64,000 nucleotides of DNA from Poteriospumella lacustris (Eukaryota > Sar > Chrysophyceae > Chromulinales > Dinobryaceae). The DNA is taken from contig SMOI01000001.1 of assembly GCA_008000375.1 (NCBI GenBank), positions 132,171 through 196,170 of the forward strand, read 5' to 3'. The notes beneath the pieces were generated by a model. That model saw only the letters and a list, made by a program, of their open reading frames with translations. It was not told the DNA's origin and made no database searches. This document shows positions 31,445 through 40,786 of the stretch, in pieces (position 1 is the first letter of the stretch; every line of letters begins with the position of its first letter). The position numbers and the translations under genes are program-made.

Positions 31445-33198
31445 ATGTTGACCTTTGGAAGAAGAGTTGGTTTGGTGTGCAAACCTTTGGTCCGATCGAA
31501 GACTAATTTGGCGATTCCCTTTCAACTTGCATTGAATCCTAATCCCAAGTATGACAATCTCAGTCTGACGAAGATTACTGCCACCATTGGCCCTGCCAGT
31601 GAAAACCTGCCCACTTTGCACGATGTCGTGGAGTCTGGTGTGAATATCATGCGTATCAACTTCTCTCATGCAACTTATGAGGAGGCTCTCCTTCGTGTGA
31701 CGAACTTGAACTCTTTCCGCCGAGGATTCAACAAGACCAGTGGTGCCGATGGCCTAGGACAAACTACCAACATGCGTGCCATTATGTTGGATACTCAAGG
31801 TCCTGAAATTCGCACTGGTTCCTTTGATGGCGCAAAGGAGGTCGACTTGGCTGCCAACAGCGAGGTAATCTCAGACGTCTCCGACTCGAAAGCCTTCTTC
31901 TCTTTGTCTAACGCTGCCCTGTTTTAGATCACCTTGACCACTGACGACAGCCTCCGCACCAAGCAATCCGCCAGCAAATTGTGGATTTCTTACAAGAGTC
32001 TTCACAAGACTGTCAAGCCTGGTAGCATTGTCCTTCTCGATGACGGCGCTCTTCAATTAGAGGTCATTGAGGTTGTTGGCACGACCGAAATTCGCTGCAA
32101 ATTGTTGAACTCTGGATCCCTCGGAAACAAGAAGGGTGTGAACATGCCTGGTTTGGTGGTGGACTTGCCTGCCATGAGCAAGAAGGACGAAGAGGACATC
32201 AGGTACAGTCGCTGACGTCTCTCATCGCCTCGTTGTCTCCCTCATGAATTTCATTGTGCTCTTATAGATGGGGCTTGGAGCATGATATTGACATGATCGC
32301 TGCTTCCTTTGTTCGCAAGCCTACGGACGTCACCGAAATCCGTGATTTCTGTTCGAAGGTCATCGCTGAGTTGAAGTCTACCAAGAACGTCACTCGTACC
32401 ATGCCTTTGATTGTCTCCAAGATTGAGAGTACGGAGGCCCTTGAAAATTATGAGGCGATTTTGGATATTTCCGATGGTATCATGGTTGCCCGTGGTGATT
32501 TGGCGGTGGAGATTCCTCCGGAGACATTGGCTGGTGCGCAAAAGGAGATTGTTCGTCGTTGCAATGAAACTGGCAAGCCTGTCATTGTTGCCACTCAAAT
32601 GTTGGAAACGATGCAAAAGAACCCTCGTCCTACTCGTGCCGAGTTGACCGATGTTGCCAACGCTGTTTACGACGGTGCGGACTGCGTCATGTTGTCGGGT
32701 GAGTCGGCGAAGGGCAAGTACCCGGCTGGTTCGGTCTCTATGATGCGCAAGATTGTGTCTCAAACCGAGAACTTGCAAGAGTTGGAGTCGTTGGCGGAGG
32801 GAGTCGTCTACAATGACGATTTGAGCGTCATCACGGATGAGCCCAAGGACGCCTTTGCCAAGTCGGCTGTCGCCTTGTCGAATGTTCTCACTGCTTCCGT
32901 TGGTGGTATCATTGTGAATGTTCCTTTTGGAGCCACCGAACAGGAATTGTCCACCAATCTCCCGCAATTGATCGCTCGTTATAGACCTAGTGTTCCTATC
33001 TACGCTTTGGTTCCTACGTATAAAGCTGGTCGTAGATTGGTCATCCATCGCGGAATCCAACCCATTCTGACCACTTCCGCTGCCAACCGTGTTGAATCTG
33101 CCTTGGAACTTATCAAGAGCAATGGTAAAGGAGGCAAGAAGTTTGTTGTTGTAGATATGAACCAATCGGGTGATGTGTCCATCCGATTGACGAAGTAG
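31445..33198 (+). CDS. Pyruvate kinase, with a presequence-like N terminus
   Basis: Three exons, 31445-31864, 31928-32202 and 32268-33198 (introns 63 and 65 bp, phases 0 and 2), 541 aa. Motifs in order: TKITATIGPAS, VNIMRINFSHATYEE, LDTQGPEIRTGSFDG (barrel plus B-domain entry), the lysine motif SKIESTEALENY with DGIMVARGDLAVEIP, GKPVIVATQMLETM and DCVMLSGESAKGKYP, then the C-domain. All catalytic residues appear intact. It converts phosphoenolpyruvate and ADP to pyruvate and ATP. The first 35 residues (MLTFGRRVGLVCKPLVRSK...) have several Arg/Lys and no Asp/Glu, and exceed the yeast enzyme's leader by about 20 residues, so mitochondrial targeting is plausible. Confidence 0.95.
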
Positions 33199-33785
33199 AA
33201 TATGTCATGTGTTTAGTTGTATTGTGTAATGATTATGGTCTATTGCTGCGGTTGTCCTGGCGGGAAGAACTCCCATTTGCTTCTTCCACTTCGGCGATCC
33301 TTCTGTACAGATGGAGATGGACGAGAACGGGTCGCATCAATGCACGAGGTTGTGGAAATCGAGGCAGTGATTTATAAAAAAGAATACAGTTGTAAAAAGC
33401 TTCTCGTCCAAAGACCCGCCCAGTCGCTTCAACAAAGCTCTGTAGTGTAGAAAACATACAAATATATAAGTGTTTCGCCGCATGGAAACTGGACAATGCT
33501 TTATTTCGGCGTTGTTTTCGGTAAACAAACGCATTGTCATGACGTGGGGTGGGGNNNNNNNNNNNNNNNNNNNNNNNNNNNNNNNNNNNNNNNNNNNNNN
33601 NNNNNNNNNNNNNNNNNNNNNNNNNNNNNNNNNNNNNNNNNNNNNNNNNNNNNNTGAACAGTTGCGCGAGGTAAGGAATGCGACGGGGGAAGTCAGCGAG
33701 GGCGAAAAATCAATCAGTCCAACTTCCGTATATACAAAACAAAATGAAAAAAAAAACGAAGAACAAATTGTCGACCGATGAGGCA
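33199..33785. other. Intergenic region interrupted by an assembly gap
   Basis: Pyruvate kinase 3' region, then the N gap (33555-33654), then the 3' flank of the small membrane-protein gene (-). Nothing else is visible; genes could be missing in the gap because its true size is unknown. Confidence 0.6.
33555..33654. other. Assembly gap (100 Ns)
   Basis: Exactly 100 N bases, the conventional placeholder for a scaffold gap of unknown length. Confidence 0.99.
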
Positions 33786-34423
33786 TTACGCCATTTCCAG
33801 TTTGGAATCTTCGTGTTGAATGGTAAGTTGTCCACCTGGAACTTGACTTCGTTCGCTGATTTCATCTTCGTGGATCTTCGTGATACTCGAACTGTAACTT
33901 GCGGGTGTCGGCAACGGCGCTTCAATATCGAAATTGAAATCGTCGGCGATACTATTACAATTTGAAGTTCGATCTTCTGAGACTCGTCTTGAGGGACTTT
34001 GCTTTGCTTCCCAAGCGGCGAAATCGGGGTGGTTTTGCAACGTTTTGTAGATATTTTTGCCCTTATACTTGTTGGAAGCCTTGAACTCCGGTTTTCCGAT
34101 TGTTGTGGAGCGGGCACGCTCTCTAAATTTATGCGCTCTTTCAACTTTGTCCGGTGGCGCGGCGACTAGTCCATGAGAATTCCGATGCTTCGTCTCTGCG
34201 GGCATCACCCCCTCGAGGCCGACAACACCATGAGGGTGAGACTCCTTCAGTGAATTTGCCTTCAAGAAAAAAAATACGTACATTAGTCAGATTAAAGAAT
34301 TTTCCATGCAGTCTGAAAGATAATATTATTTACCTTCCAGAACGCGACGTAGACGAGGAGCAACACTAGCAACAAAGCCACGGCACCGCACGCCACAATA
34401 ACTTCGATATGCTGCTTGGCCAT
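33786..34423 (-). CDS. Small single-pass membrane protein, unknown
   Basis: Two exons, 34423-34334 and 34259-33786 (74-bp intron, phase 0), 187 aa. Exon 1 encodes a complete membrane segment (VIVACGAVALLLVLLLVYVAF) after only eight residues, consistent with a signal anchor. The rest is a polar, mostly basic cytosolic or lumenal tail with RARSTTIGKPEFKASNKYKG, a WEAK/SPSRR patch and acidic Ser-rich sequence near the end. No domain was recognised. The start is the only ATG that captures the hydrophobic segment. Confidence 0.65.
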
Positions 34424-35058
34424 TTATGATAATAAAAATATATTGATAAAATGTCCAAAGTGAGTGAACACTATAATTTGTGTGGAGGTTGAAATGTCGA
34501 AAGGGTCGAGAATAGCTGGAACACCAATCGAGCTCAAAATTTCATAACTTGCACTACACGCTCTTTTCAATCACTGACGCAACAATTCTCGTCGGACAAA
34601 AAATAGGTTCTCGCCCATTAAAAATTGACCAGAATCAGATCGACACTGTGTGAAGTGAATAGATGTGATGCGATGTCGTTCATCAAGTCCGCATTGACAA
34701 GCAACTGGACCACTGCGTCGACGAACAGAATCGGAATCGAGACGTTGCGCTTCAACGCGCCACACAACGTCAGCGAGACACCTTCACTTTCACCTTCTAC
34801 AACGTACATAAAATATCGAATGATAAACACACTATTGATGTTTCAGTGATAGTGTAAAAATGTACAATGATGTTTGTAGGTTTGGGGATTTGGGTACTTC
34901 AGTGTCGGTTACGACTTTACGACTTCGGTGCCACAGCTACTACCCAGGAACGGGCCACAGCTACTACCCATCAGCGAGATCGTCTCGCTGGACGATCTCC
35001 ACCACGAAAGTGGAAGATAAGAATGATTAATTACGCGTGGCCCCTCATCAAATAGAGC
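34424..35058. other. Intergenic region with short repeats
   Basis: Upstream of the small membrane-protein gene and downstream of the next gene, both on the minus strand. A direct repeat GCCACAGCTACTACCCA occurs at 34930-34946 and 34954-34970, followed by a perfect 7-bp stem with TCG loop (34973-34989). No gene supported. Confidence 0.6.
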
Positions 35059-36114
35059 CTACTTTCTCTCGATTACCAGTGAAATATTATGCCCCGCGTA
35101 CTGGGTAATCAGTTGCACTTCCTCATTGAAGCCATCAACATCCACATCGAGAATAACTTTAACGCATGTCAGCTTTTTCATCACTTCATTGTTGCGACTG
35201 AGAATGAGCAAGAACGTGGAAAGGAACTGCGATGAAATGAATGGGCAATACATAAACGAGAGATGTTCCAGGTTCGGTAGCTTCATGCTGGCGAACGCAT
35301 TGACTATCTTGCGATCCAATGAAATCAAATCATTATTAGCCTCCAGCTGTGACCACGTTAATGCCTCGTCCCTGAACGATGCGTTTATAAAGTGCAGTTG
35401 CTGCACTGCTGTGAATTGAGTCGCTATGGTGCCCAAGCTGTGCACAAATAGATCTGTTCCGTTGAAAATTAGTTGCTTCACTTCTTGCCTAACATCAATA
35501 AAATCGAATTCACACACATCTTCCCACTCTACGTCACTGAGGGTAGTCTTCCCGACAGCGAGTAACTTTTCCCCCACCAGCGAAATGGTAGATGCCGAAA
35601 TGTTTGGGGGAAAAATGATGAACTGAAGAGGGGCAAAGATGGTTTGAACGAATGTCAAATCGTCCAAAATAGAGCTATTGGTACAGTAATTGTGAAACTC
35701 TTGGTAGTAGCTGCTTGGTAAGCACCGAAATACTTCCTCCAGAGTTTCGAGTTCGTAGCATTGAAGATATTTCACGATAGTTTCCAAGCAGCTGCAAAAT
35801 AATGGCTTCGGGCAGGATGAAAACAACCTAAGAGAGGCCATGAATTCCTTTATTGAAGAAATTCGTTTCGCTTCTTTGGAATCAGTTTTGCTTGCCTTCG
35901 ACGGCGCCACTGTTGGGATAAACATTGCAGGGTTCAGACGAACGAAGTCGTCATCGCGAACTCGCGCAAACAGATATTGAGTAACGGCGCGATAACTGAA
36001 ACGAGGCCGCTCCTGACTCGCTGCCAAATCGTTGCGACCTCCATGATAATATGCACCTCGTCGTCCTTCTTGAATTTGTCGTGAAAGTTCTCTACTCGTC
36101 GCGAACTTGTTCAT
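35059..36114 (-). CDS. Leucine-rich unknown protein, possibly LRR/F-box-like
   Basis: Single exon, 351 aa, start at ATG 36114. The N terminus is polar and basic. From residue 90 the chain is rich in Leu, Phe and Cys. The C-terminal half has LRR-like phrases (FTAVQQLHFINASF, LPNLEHLSFMYCPFISSQFL, KLTCVKVILDVDVDGF) spaced as in degenerate leucine-rich repeats, which would suit an F-box-type adaptor. I do not see a confident F-box. No signal peptide or membrane segment. Function not assignable. Confidence 0.6.
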   Translation of the reverse strand: MNKFATSRELSRQIQEGRRGAYYHGGRNDLAASQERPRFSYRAVTQYLFARVRDDDFVRLNPAMFIPTVAPSKASKTDSKEAKRISSIKEFMASLRLFSSCPKPLFCSCLETIVKYLQCYELETLEEVFRCLPSSYYQEFHNYCTNSSILDDLTFVQTIFAPLQFIIFPPNISASTISLVGEKLLAVGKTTLSDVEWEDVCEFDFIDVRQEVKQLIFNGTDLFVHSLGTIATQFTAVQQLHFINASFRDEALTWSQLEANNDLISLDRKIVNAFASMKLPNLEHLSFMYCPFISSQFLSTFLLILSRNNEVMKKLTCVKVILDVDVDGFNEEVQLITQYAGHNISLVIERK

Positions 36115-36616
36115 CGTTTTGTCATATCATTTTGAATTATATATTGCTTCCATCCACTGGCTCTCACAAATGACAAGTTTGGTTCCGGAAATGAAAGATT
36201 GGATGGCCAGGAGAGGATGAAGAACCCAACTCTCGAGAATGAAGGGAACCAGCAGCAGCAGAACGATGGCGAGATGGCGACCATGATGATGACGATTAGT
36301 GCATGATGAGTGCGACAGACAGTGACCAAAAACTGAAACGCCTCTTGGCCGTCGAGTCGTTTCGTCATTGTTTCGACTTCCAACGTTGTTGGACTTCGAT
36401 TCATTCAACGGTGTTTTTCAGTGACTATTCGTCAGAACGGTTAATTCGCATCTATTGTGCAGCTGTCTGTGTATCAATTGACTGTATTCTCGCACGGCAT
36501 CGCCCAATCTGCATCACTGTCTTTCTTCCCTCAAGTTCCTGAGTTGTCCACGCTCAGTCACGTCGTCATTCATTGCTCCTAATTAGGAAGGTTCTGAAGC
36601 GATAGAAAAGGAGAAT
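36115..36616. other. Divergent intergenic region
   Basis: Between the leucine-rich gene (-) and the 1290-aa gene (+). Two overlapping minus-strand frames of 90-100 codons start near 36404-36408, one with a hydrophobic stretch; I do not consider them genes without further evidence. Confidence 0.5.
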
Positions 36617-39600
36617 ATGACGACTGAAATGACCGCTGAGCGGAGGCGGTACCTTCTGCGGGCGACCGAAGATATGGTCACCGCACACAGAATTGAAGCC
36701 ATTACCCGCGAGCATGCATCCATCGCTAATCTGTTGGATCAGCGAGAAATCTTCGAGCTGGATGAAATTCAGATTAAACAAGGAAAGTTTGTCAAAATCG
36801 AAGCAGATTCACGCATTCAGAGTCGTCGAGGTGCCCGGGCAGAGACAGAGATCAAACCCGTGGCTACTCAAGCAGTTGAATCGTTCAAAGAAAAGGGCAT
36901 CAACGTCCAACTGCTATCGGGTGGTTATGACATGGAATTACGTGTTTGGAAAGAAAAAAGTTCCAAACCAGCATATGCAGAACAGCGCAAGTTTCAGTAC
37001 CCGGAACTGGAAGACTTCTTACACAAAATGACCAAGGAACAGAAAATGGAGTACAAACAGAAGGTGGGTGCCGCCATCATCAAATTGGCCGACAAGTTTC
37101 GTGAAGAATGCAAACAACTTAAAGCGGACATGGATTTGAATGGGATCTTCCATGCCGAAGCAAATGCCCATCGTGCGCATTGTATCTATCTGACGATGCT
37201 GCACAAGCATTTCTCCGCCAAAACGATTGAGAATCCCGTCTTGAAAGAGATGTATCGGGAAGAGCAAAAGCGACGTCGGGAAGAAGCTGCTCGTGATGAA
37301 GAGAAGGCCCAATTACTTCGGGAAATGGAAGAACGAGATCGCAATGCGGAGAAAACCCGCAATCGTATGATGCGACGTTCGATGGAGATGCCTCATGGCT
37401 CGTCGTTGTTAGGGTCGCCGTCCACCCATGCGACATCCGCCGCGGATACGGCCAGTCGCGGTCAAGTATCGCACGATGGCGATGCGAGTACGCACGCGTC
37501 ATCAAAGAAGAAATCAAAAGGTGGCCCGCACCACGCCAAGGCTCCCCCAGGCAAAGGCCCCGCCAAGGGCGCGGACGCCAAGTCATCCTCTCTGAAGTCA
37601 TCGTCCTCCTCCTCGTTGCCGGCAATTCAGGGTGCATTGAAAGTGAAAATGAGCTCCGCCGAGTTACCATCTGCCTCGTCTGTTGTCAGTTCACCCCAAG
37701 CGCGCAAAGAAAAGGTTCAATTAGAGCCACCCGAGAAAGCGTTCAAACGGAAATTGCGACAAACCGTTGCCGATGGTCAAGTTACCAACGTGTTCACGCA
37801 AGAAACCCAAAACAATCTGTTGTCGGGTGAAGTCGCACGCTTACAACAAGCAGAAGTTGTGCAGTTTAAGCGACCGAAGGATCGATCGGACGCCTGGTCC
37901 GAGTCGATGTCGCAGTGGATGCTGCAAGATCTACAAAACAAACAAGTCTCTCGTATTGCCGCGGGCACCGTCAGCAATGTCGGTGCATCGTTGGGATCAC
38001 CCATGCGACAAACCAGTTTCTCTGCTTCGTCACCGACCTTTGCCGCCGCCGCCGATACGAATGCGTCCGGTGCCGTGTACAGTATCAATCTCGGTGGGGA
38101 GAACATGACGCTGCAGCAACAGGTGACGATGGATGCCTTGGCCTTGCAACGCCAAGTGGAACAGAAAGAACAATGGAAAGCCTTTGGCAAAGCCGCCGTC
38201 TTAGCCGTGGATCAGTTCTTGACGGAACAAGACGACCAACGTAGTGGGTCGCCCTTCCACGAGCAGCATCACAGTCCCACCGGTGGCATGCGGGGAGTGT
38301 ATTCTCCGTCACGGTTTGTTCCCTTCGACGAGTTCTACGACATTTTGAAGAAGACCTCGGAGCCCCTGTTGGAGTCCGCGTTGGCGGTGGATGACAATGT
38401 CATTTTACCGGCGTCGTTGGCGGCCACGATGCAATCGGCCACGGGGGTGGCCCTGTCGTCGGCGCAGCTGCCGTCTGCGGCAGCGACGTCGTCGTCATCG
38501 TCTCCATCCCATCACATTGCGTTGAAGCGGGCCGCCTCGATGAACGCCGCGACGATGGCGCACTCGGTGAATCCACCGCCACCGTTGACCTCGTCGCTCT
38601 CCGTGCAGCATCTGCCGCGTATGGGCAGCAGTTCCTTCCTCCTCGACCCGCAGGCGGCGGCGTCCTCGTCATCGTCCACGGCCTCACCCACCAATGCCGC
38701 CGGTGCCAATGCCACCACCAACGGCAGCGGCAGCGGCAACGGCAGCAGCAACAATTTGAACATCGTCGACGTCATGCGCCAGACCATGGAGCCGCGCAAC
38801 TTCGCCGCGTATGAGAAGGTTCAAGATCTCACGTTGCCCTCGGCAAAGCTCCTCGCGCGATTGAACGGCACCGGTGGCGGTGCCTCGCATCGTCGCTTGA
38901 CGTCCCATCTCGGCGCTGTCGGCCAAACCGCGATCGAATTACGCGATTCGTTTGGTCGTTTGGGACGTGACGCGAACAAGGGCTTCGACAACATGTTTTC
39001 GTCGCAGCGGATGCAGGAGAAGGGTCTTCTCGCCCACAAGGATCATCGTCGTGAAGACGAAGCCAATGCAGTCACCTTCACCAACAGCACCGACGGGAGT
39101 GGCAGAGGTGGCGCATCGTCGTCGTCTACCGGCGGTGGAGGAGGAGGAGGTGGGCTGGAAGAGGACGATCCCTTCATGGATCATGACGACGTCGTCCGTC
39201 GGCTGGAGCGTACTGGGGACGTTGGGGAACGGACACGAAACGGTCGCATGCGTGCGTCGGATATGGATGCGATGTTGGACAAGGTGACGCGTACGGGGGC
39301 GAACAGCAACAGCAACAGCAACAACAAGAAGAAGACCGCCACCATCAGCGTCACCGATACGACGGCCACCACCGCCAATGATCGGCTTACCAGGTCGCGT
39401 CCGACATCACGTAGCAGTAACGCGACGACCCCTCGTCGTCGCCATCGTGCGGGTGTATCGCGTGGCTCTCCATCGTCACCCAATTCCCCTCATCGTGCGT
39501 TGACACCGCAAAACGGCAGTGCTATGGCTTCTCCGGGTGGCTTTGGACGCAACTCGCCGTCCTCGATGGGTCCACGAGCGACGTCGTTGGACGACGACGA

Positions 39601-40489
39601 TGACGACAACGATGACGCGTATGGTGACCGTGCAGACGGCCACGAGGATCACGTGTTGCACGTTCCCGACGACGATCTGGATTTGCAGCATAAACTCGTC
39701 GCGACATGGGATACGCTGGGCGTGACGGCGAACGATCGTTTGGCGTTCATGCTGAAGTATTCCGCGGATGTCTACGCCGCGGAAATGAGCCGATCGGTGG
39801 ATGTCTGGGCGGGCGTCGCCGTGTGTCACGTGCTCTTGCAACGGTTGATGGCGGTGCGCGACAAAGCGGCGCAGGGGTTGTTGCTGGTCCCGTTGTCAGC
39901 GAAGCAGATCTGGCGGCATGTCGTCCGACCGTTGCCCGCGCTGATACGGCTGAATCACGAGGCGTTGATTCCACCGTCGCTGGTCTTTGCCCATCACCAC
40001 GACGGCGACAACGGTGACAACGGCGACGGCGACAGCCAACGTCCTTTGCACGACGAAGACCACGAATTCAGCGAAGCGGCCCTCGCCCGACGACGTAGCC
40101 GGCCGCTGAACAAGCCGTATTCGGTCTATCTCCTCGCCCGTATTCAACACATGCTGGGTGCGGTCTTTGCGAAACACGCCGACATCGCCACCCGCGATGC
40201 CGTCTGGCATCCACAAGTGCTGACCGATACCGCCGATGCGATTGATGTCACCGCGTTGTCGTCCTTCCACTTGCAGCAATGGCACGTCGATGACCAGGCC
40301 GTGGCGCAGCGGTTGATCCGGGATCTCCTTCGACAAGCGGTGCGCATGCAGCAACGCCTCCTGCTGCGGTGTCGAGCCGAGTTCGACGACGAAATCCCCT
40401 GCGGCCACAATCGGTATTGCCGCGATTTCTTACAGAACGTGGTGAATCAGCTGGAGCGTGACGAAGCGGTCGCTGCGGGGACCTTGTAG
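36617..40489 (+). CDS. 1290-aa coiled-coil and low-complexity protein, unknown
   Basis: Single exon. Residues 1-260 are charged and helical (MTTEMTAERRRYLLRATEDM; later EEQKRRREEAARDEEKAQLL, an obvious coiled coil). Conserved-looking segments follow, such as AFKRKLRQTVADGQVTNVF and WSESMSQWMLQDLQNKQVSR. From about residue 600 the sequence is dominated by Ser, Ala, Gly and Asp runs (SSSSTGGGGGGGG, DDDDDDNDD). A better-ordered C-terminal block from about residue 1015 (NDRLAFMLKYSADVYAAEM to CGHNRYCRDFLQNVVNQLER) is helical. No membrane segment or catalytic signature. Base composition rises sharply in GC in the 3' half. Family not recognised; the ordered ends suggest a real scaffold with expanded disordered middle. 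Confidence 0.75.
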   Translation: MTTEMTAERRRYLLRATEDMVTAHRIEAITREHASIANLLDQREIFELDEIQIKQGKFVKIEADSRIQSRRGARAETEIKPVATQAVESFKEKGINVQLLSGGYDMELRVWKEKSSKPAYAEQRKFQYPELEDFLHKMTKEQKMEYKQKVGAAIIKLADKFREECKQLKADMDLNGIFHAEANAHRAHCIYLTMLHKHFSAKTIENPVLKEMYREEQKRRREEAARDEEKAQLLREMEERDRNAEKTRNRMMRRSMEMPHGSSLLGSPSTHATSAADTASRGQVSHDGDASTHASSKKKSKGGPHHAKAPPGKGPAKGADAKSSSLKSSSSSSLPAIQGALKVKMSSAELPSASSVVSSPQARKEKVQLEPPEKAFKRKLRQTVADGQVTNVFTQETQNNLLSGEVARLQQAEVVQFKRPKDRSDAWSESMSQWMLQDLQNKQVSRIAAGTVSNVGASLGSPMRQTSFSASSPTFAAAADTNASGAVYSINLGGENMTLQQQVTMDALALQRQVEQKEQWKAFGKAAVLAVDQFLTEQDDQRSGSPFHEQHHSPTGGMRGVYSPSRFVPFDEFYDILKKTSEPLLESALAVDDNVILPASLAATMQSATGVALSSAQLPSAAATSSSSSPSHHIALKRAASMNAATMAHSVNPPPPLTSSLSVQHLPRMGSSSFLLDPQAAASSSSSTASPTNAAGANATTNGSGSGNGSSNNLNIVDVMRQTMEPRNFAAYEKVQDLTLPSAKLLARLNGTGGGASHRRLTSHLGAVGQTAIELRDSFGRLGRDANKGFDNMFSSQRMQEKGLLAHKDHRREDEANAVTFTNSTDGSGRGGASSSSTGGGGGGGGLEEDDPFMDHDDVVRRLERTGDVGERTRNGRMRASDMDAMLDKVTRTGANSNSNSNNKKKTATISVTDTTATTANDRLTRSRPTSRSSNATTPRRRHRAGVSRGSPSSPNSPHRALTPQNGSAMASPGGFGRNSPSSMGPRATSLDDDDDDNDDAYGDRADGHEDHVLHVPDDDLDLQHKLVATWDTLGVTANDRLAFMLKYSADVYAAEMSRSVDVWAGVAVCHVLLQRLMAVRDKAAQGLLLVPLSAKQIWRHVVRPLPALIRLNHEALIPPSLVFAHHHDGDNGDNGDGDSQRPLHDEDHEFSEAALARRRSRPLNKPYSVYLLARIQHMLGAVFAKHADIATRDAVWHPQVLTDTADAIDVTALSSFHLQQWHVDDQAVAQRLIRDLLRQAVRMQQRLLLRCRAEFDDEIPCGHNRYCRDFLQNVVNQLERDEAVAAGTL

Positions 40490-40786
40490 ACGAGCGCGTA
40501 GCCGCTGTCCGCCTCCCCCCCCCTCGCCCTGGTGGGCATGCCCTGTAGTGTACAGTAGTGCCTTGTGGTGGTGTATTAGTGTGTTGTTTGTGTTTGCGGT
40601 GTCGTTGTTTAATTATTATTGAACAAAAACATGGTCCAAATGGCCCGTTCTTGGTCTACGGTCATTCCGGTGGGGGTGGTGAGGAAGCACATGCTCTTGA
40701 GAACAGGCGCGGAGACAGAGAATCTAACACCGCTGTGGGGTCTTGTCCTGTCCCATTCCCCTTCGCACGTATTGCTGCAAATGATG

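Noticed and set aside
32251-33165. 304-codon minus-strand open frame
   Set aside because: Antisense shadow of pyruvate kinase exon 3.
34973-34989. Perfect 7-bp stem-loop as a terminator
   Set aside because: No T-run, eukaryotic context, and the location is not directly after a stop codon.
36127-36408. Minus-strand frame of about 90 codons with a hydrophobic segment upstream of the leucine-rich gene
   Set aside because: No splice or domain support; sits in a divergent promoter. Possible uORF but not called.
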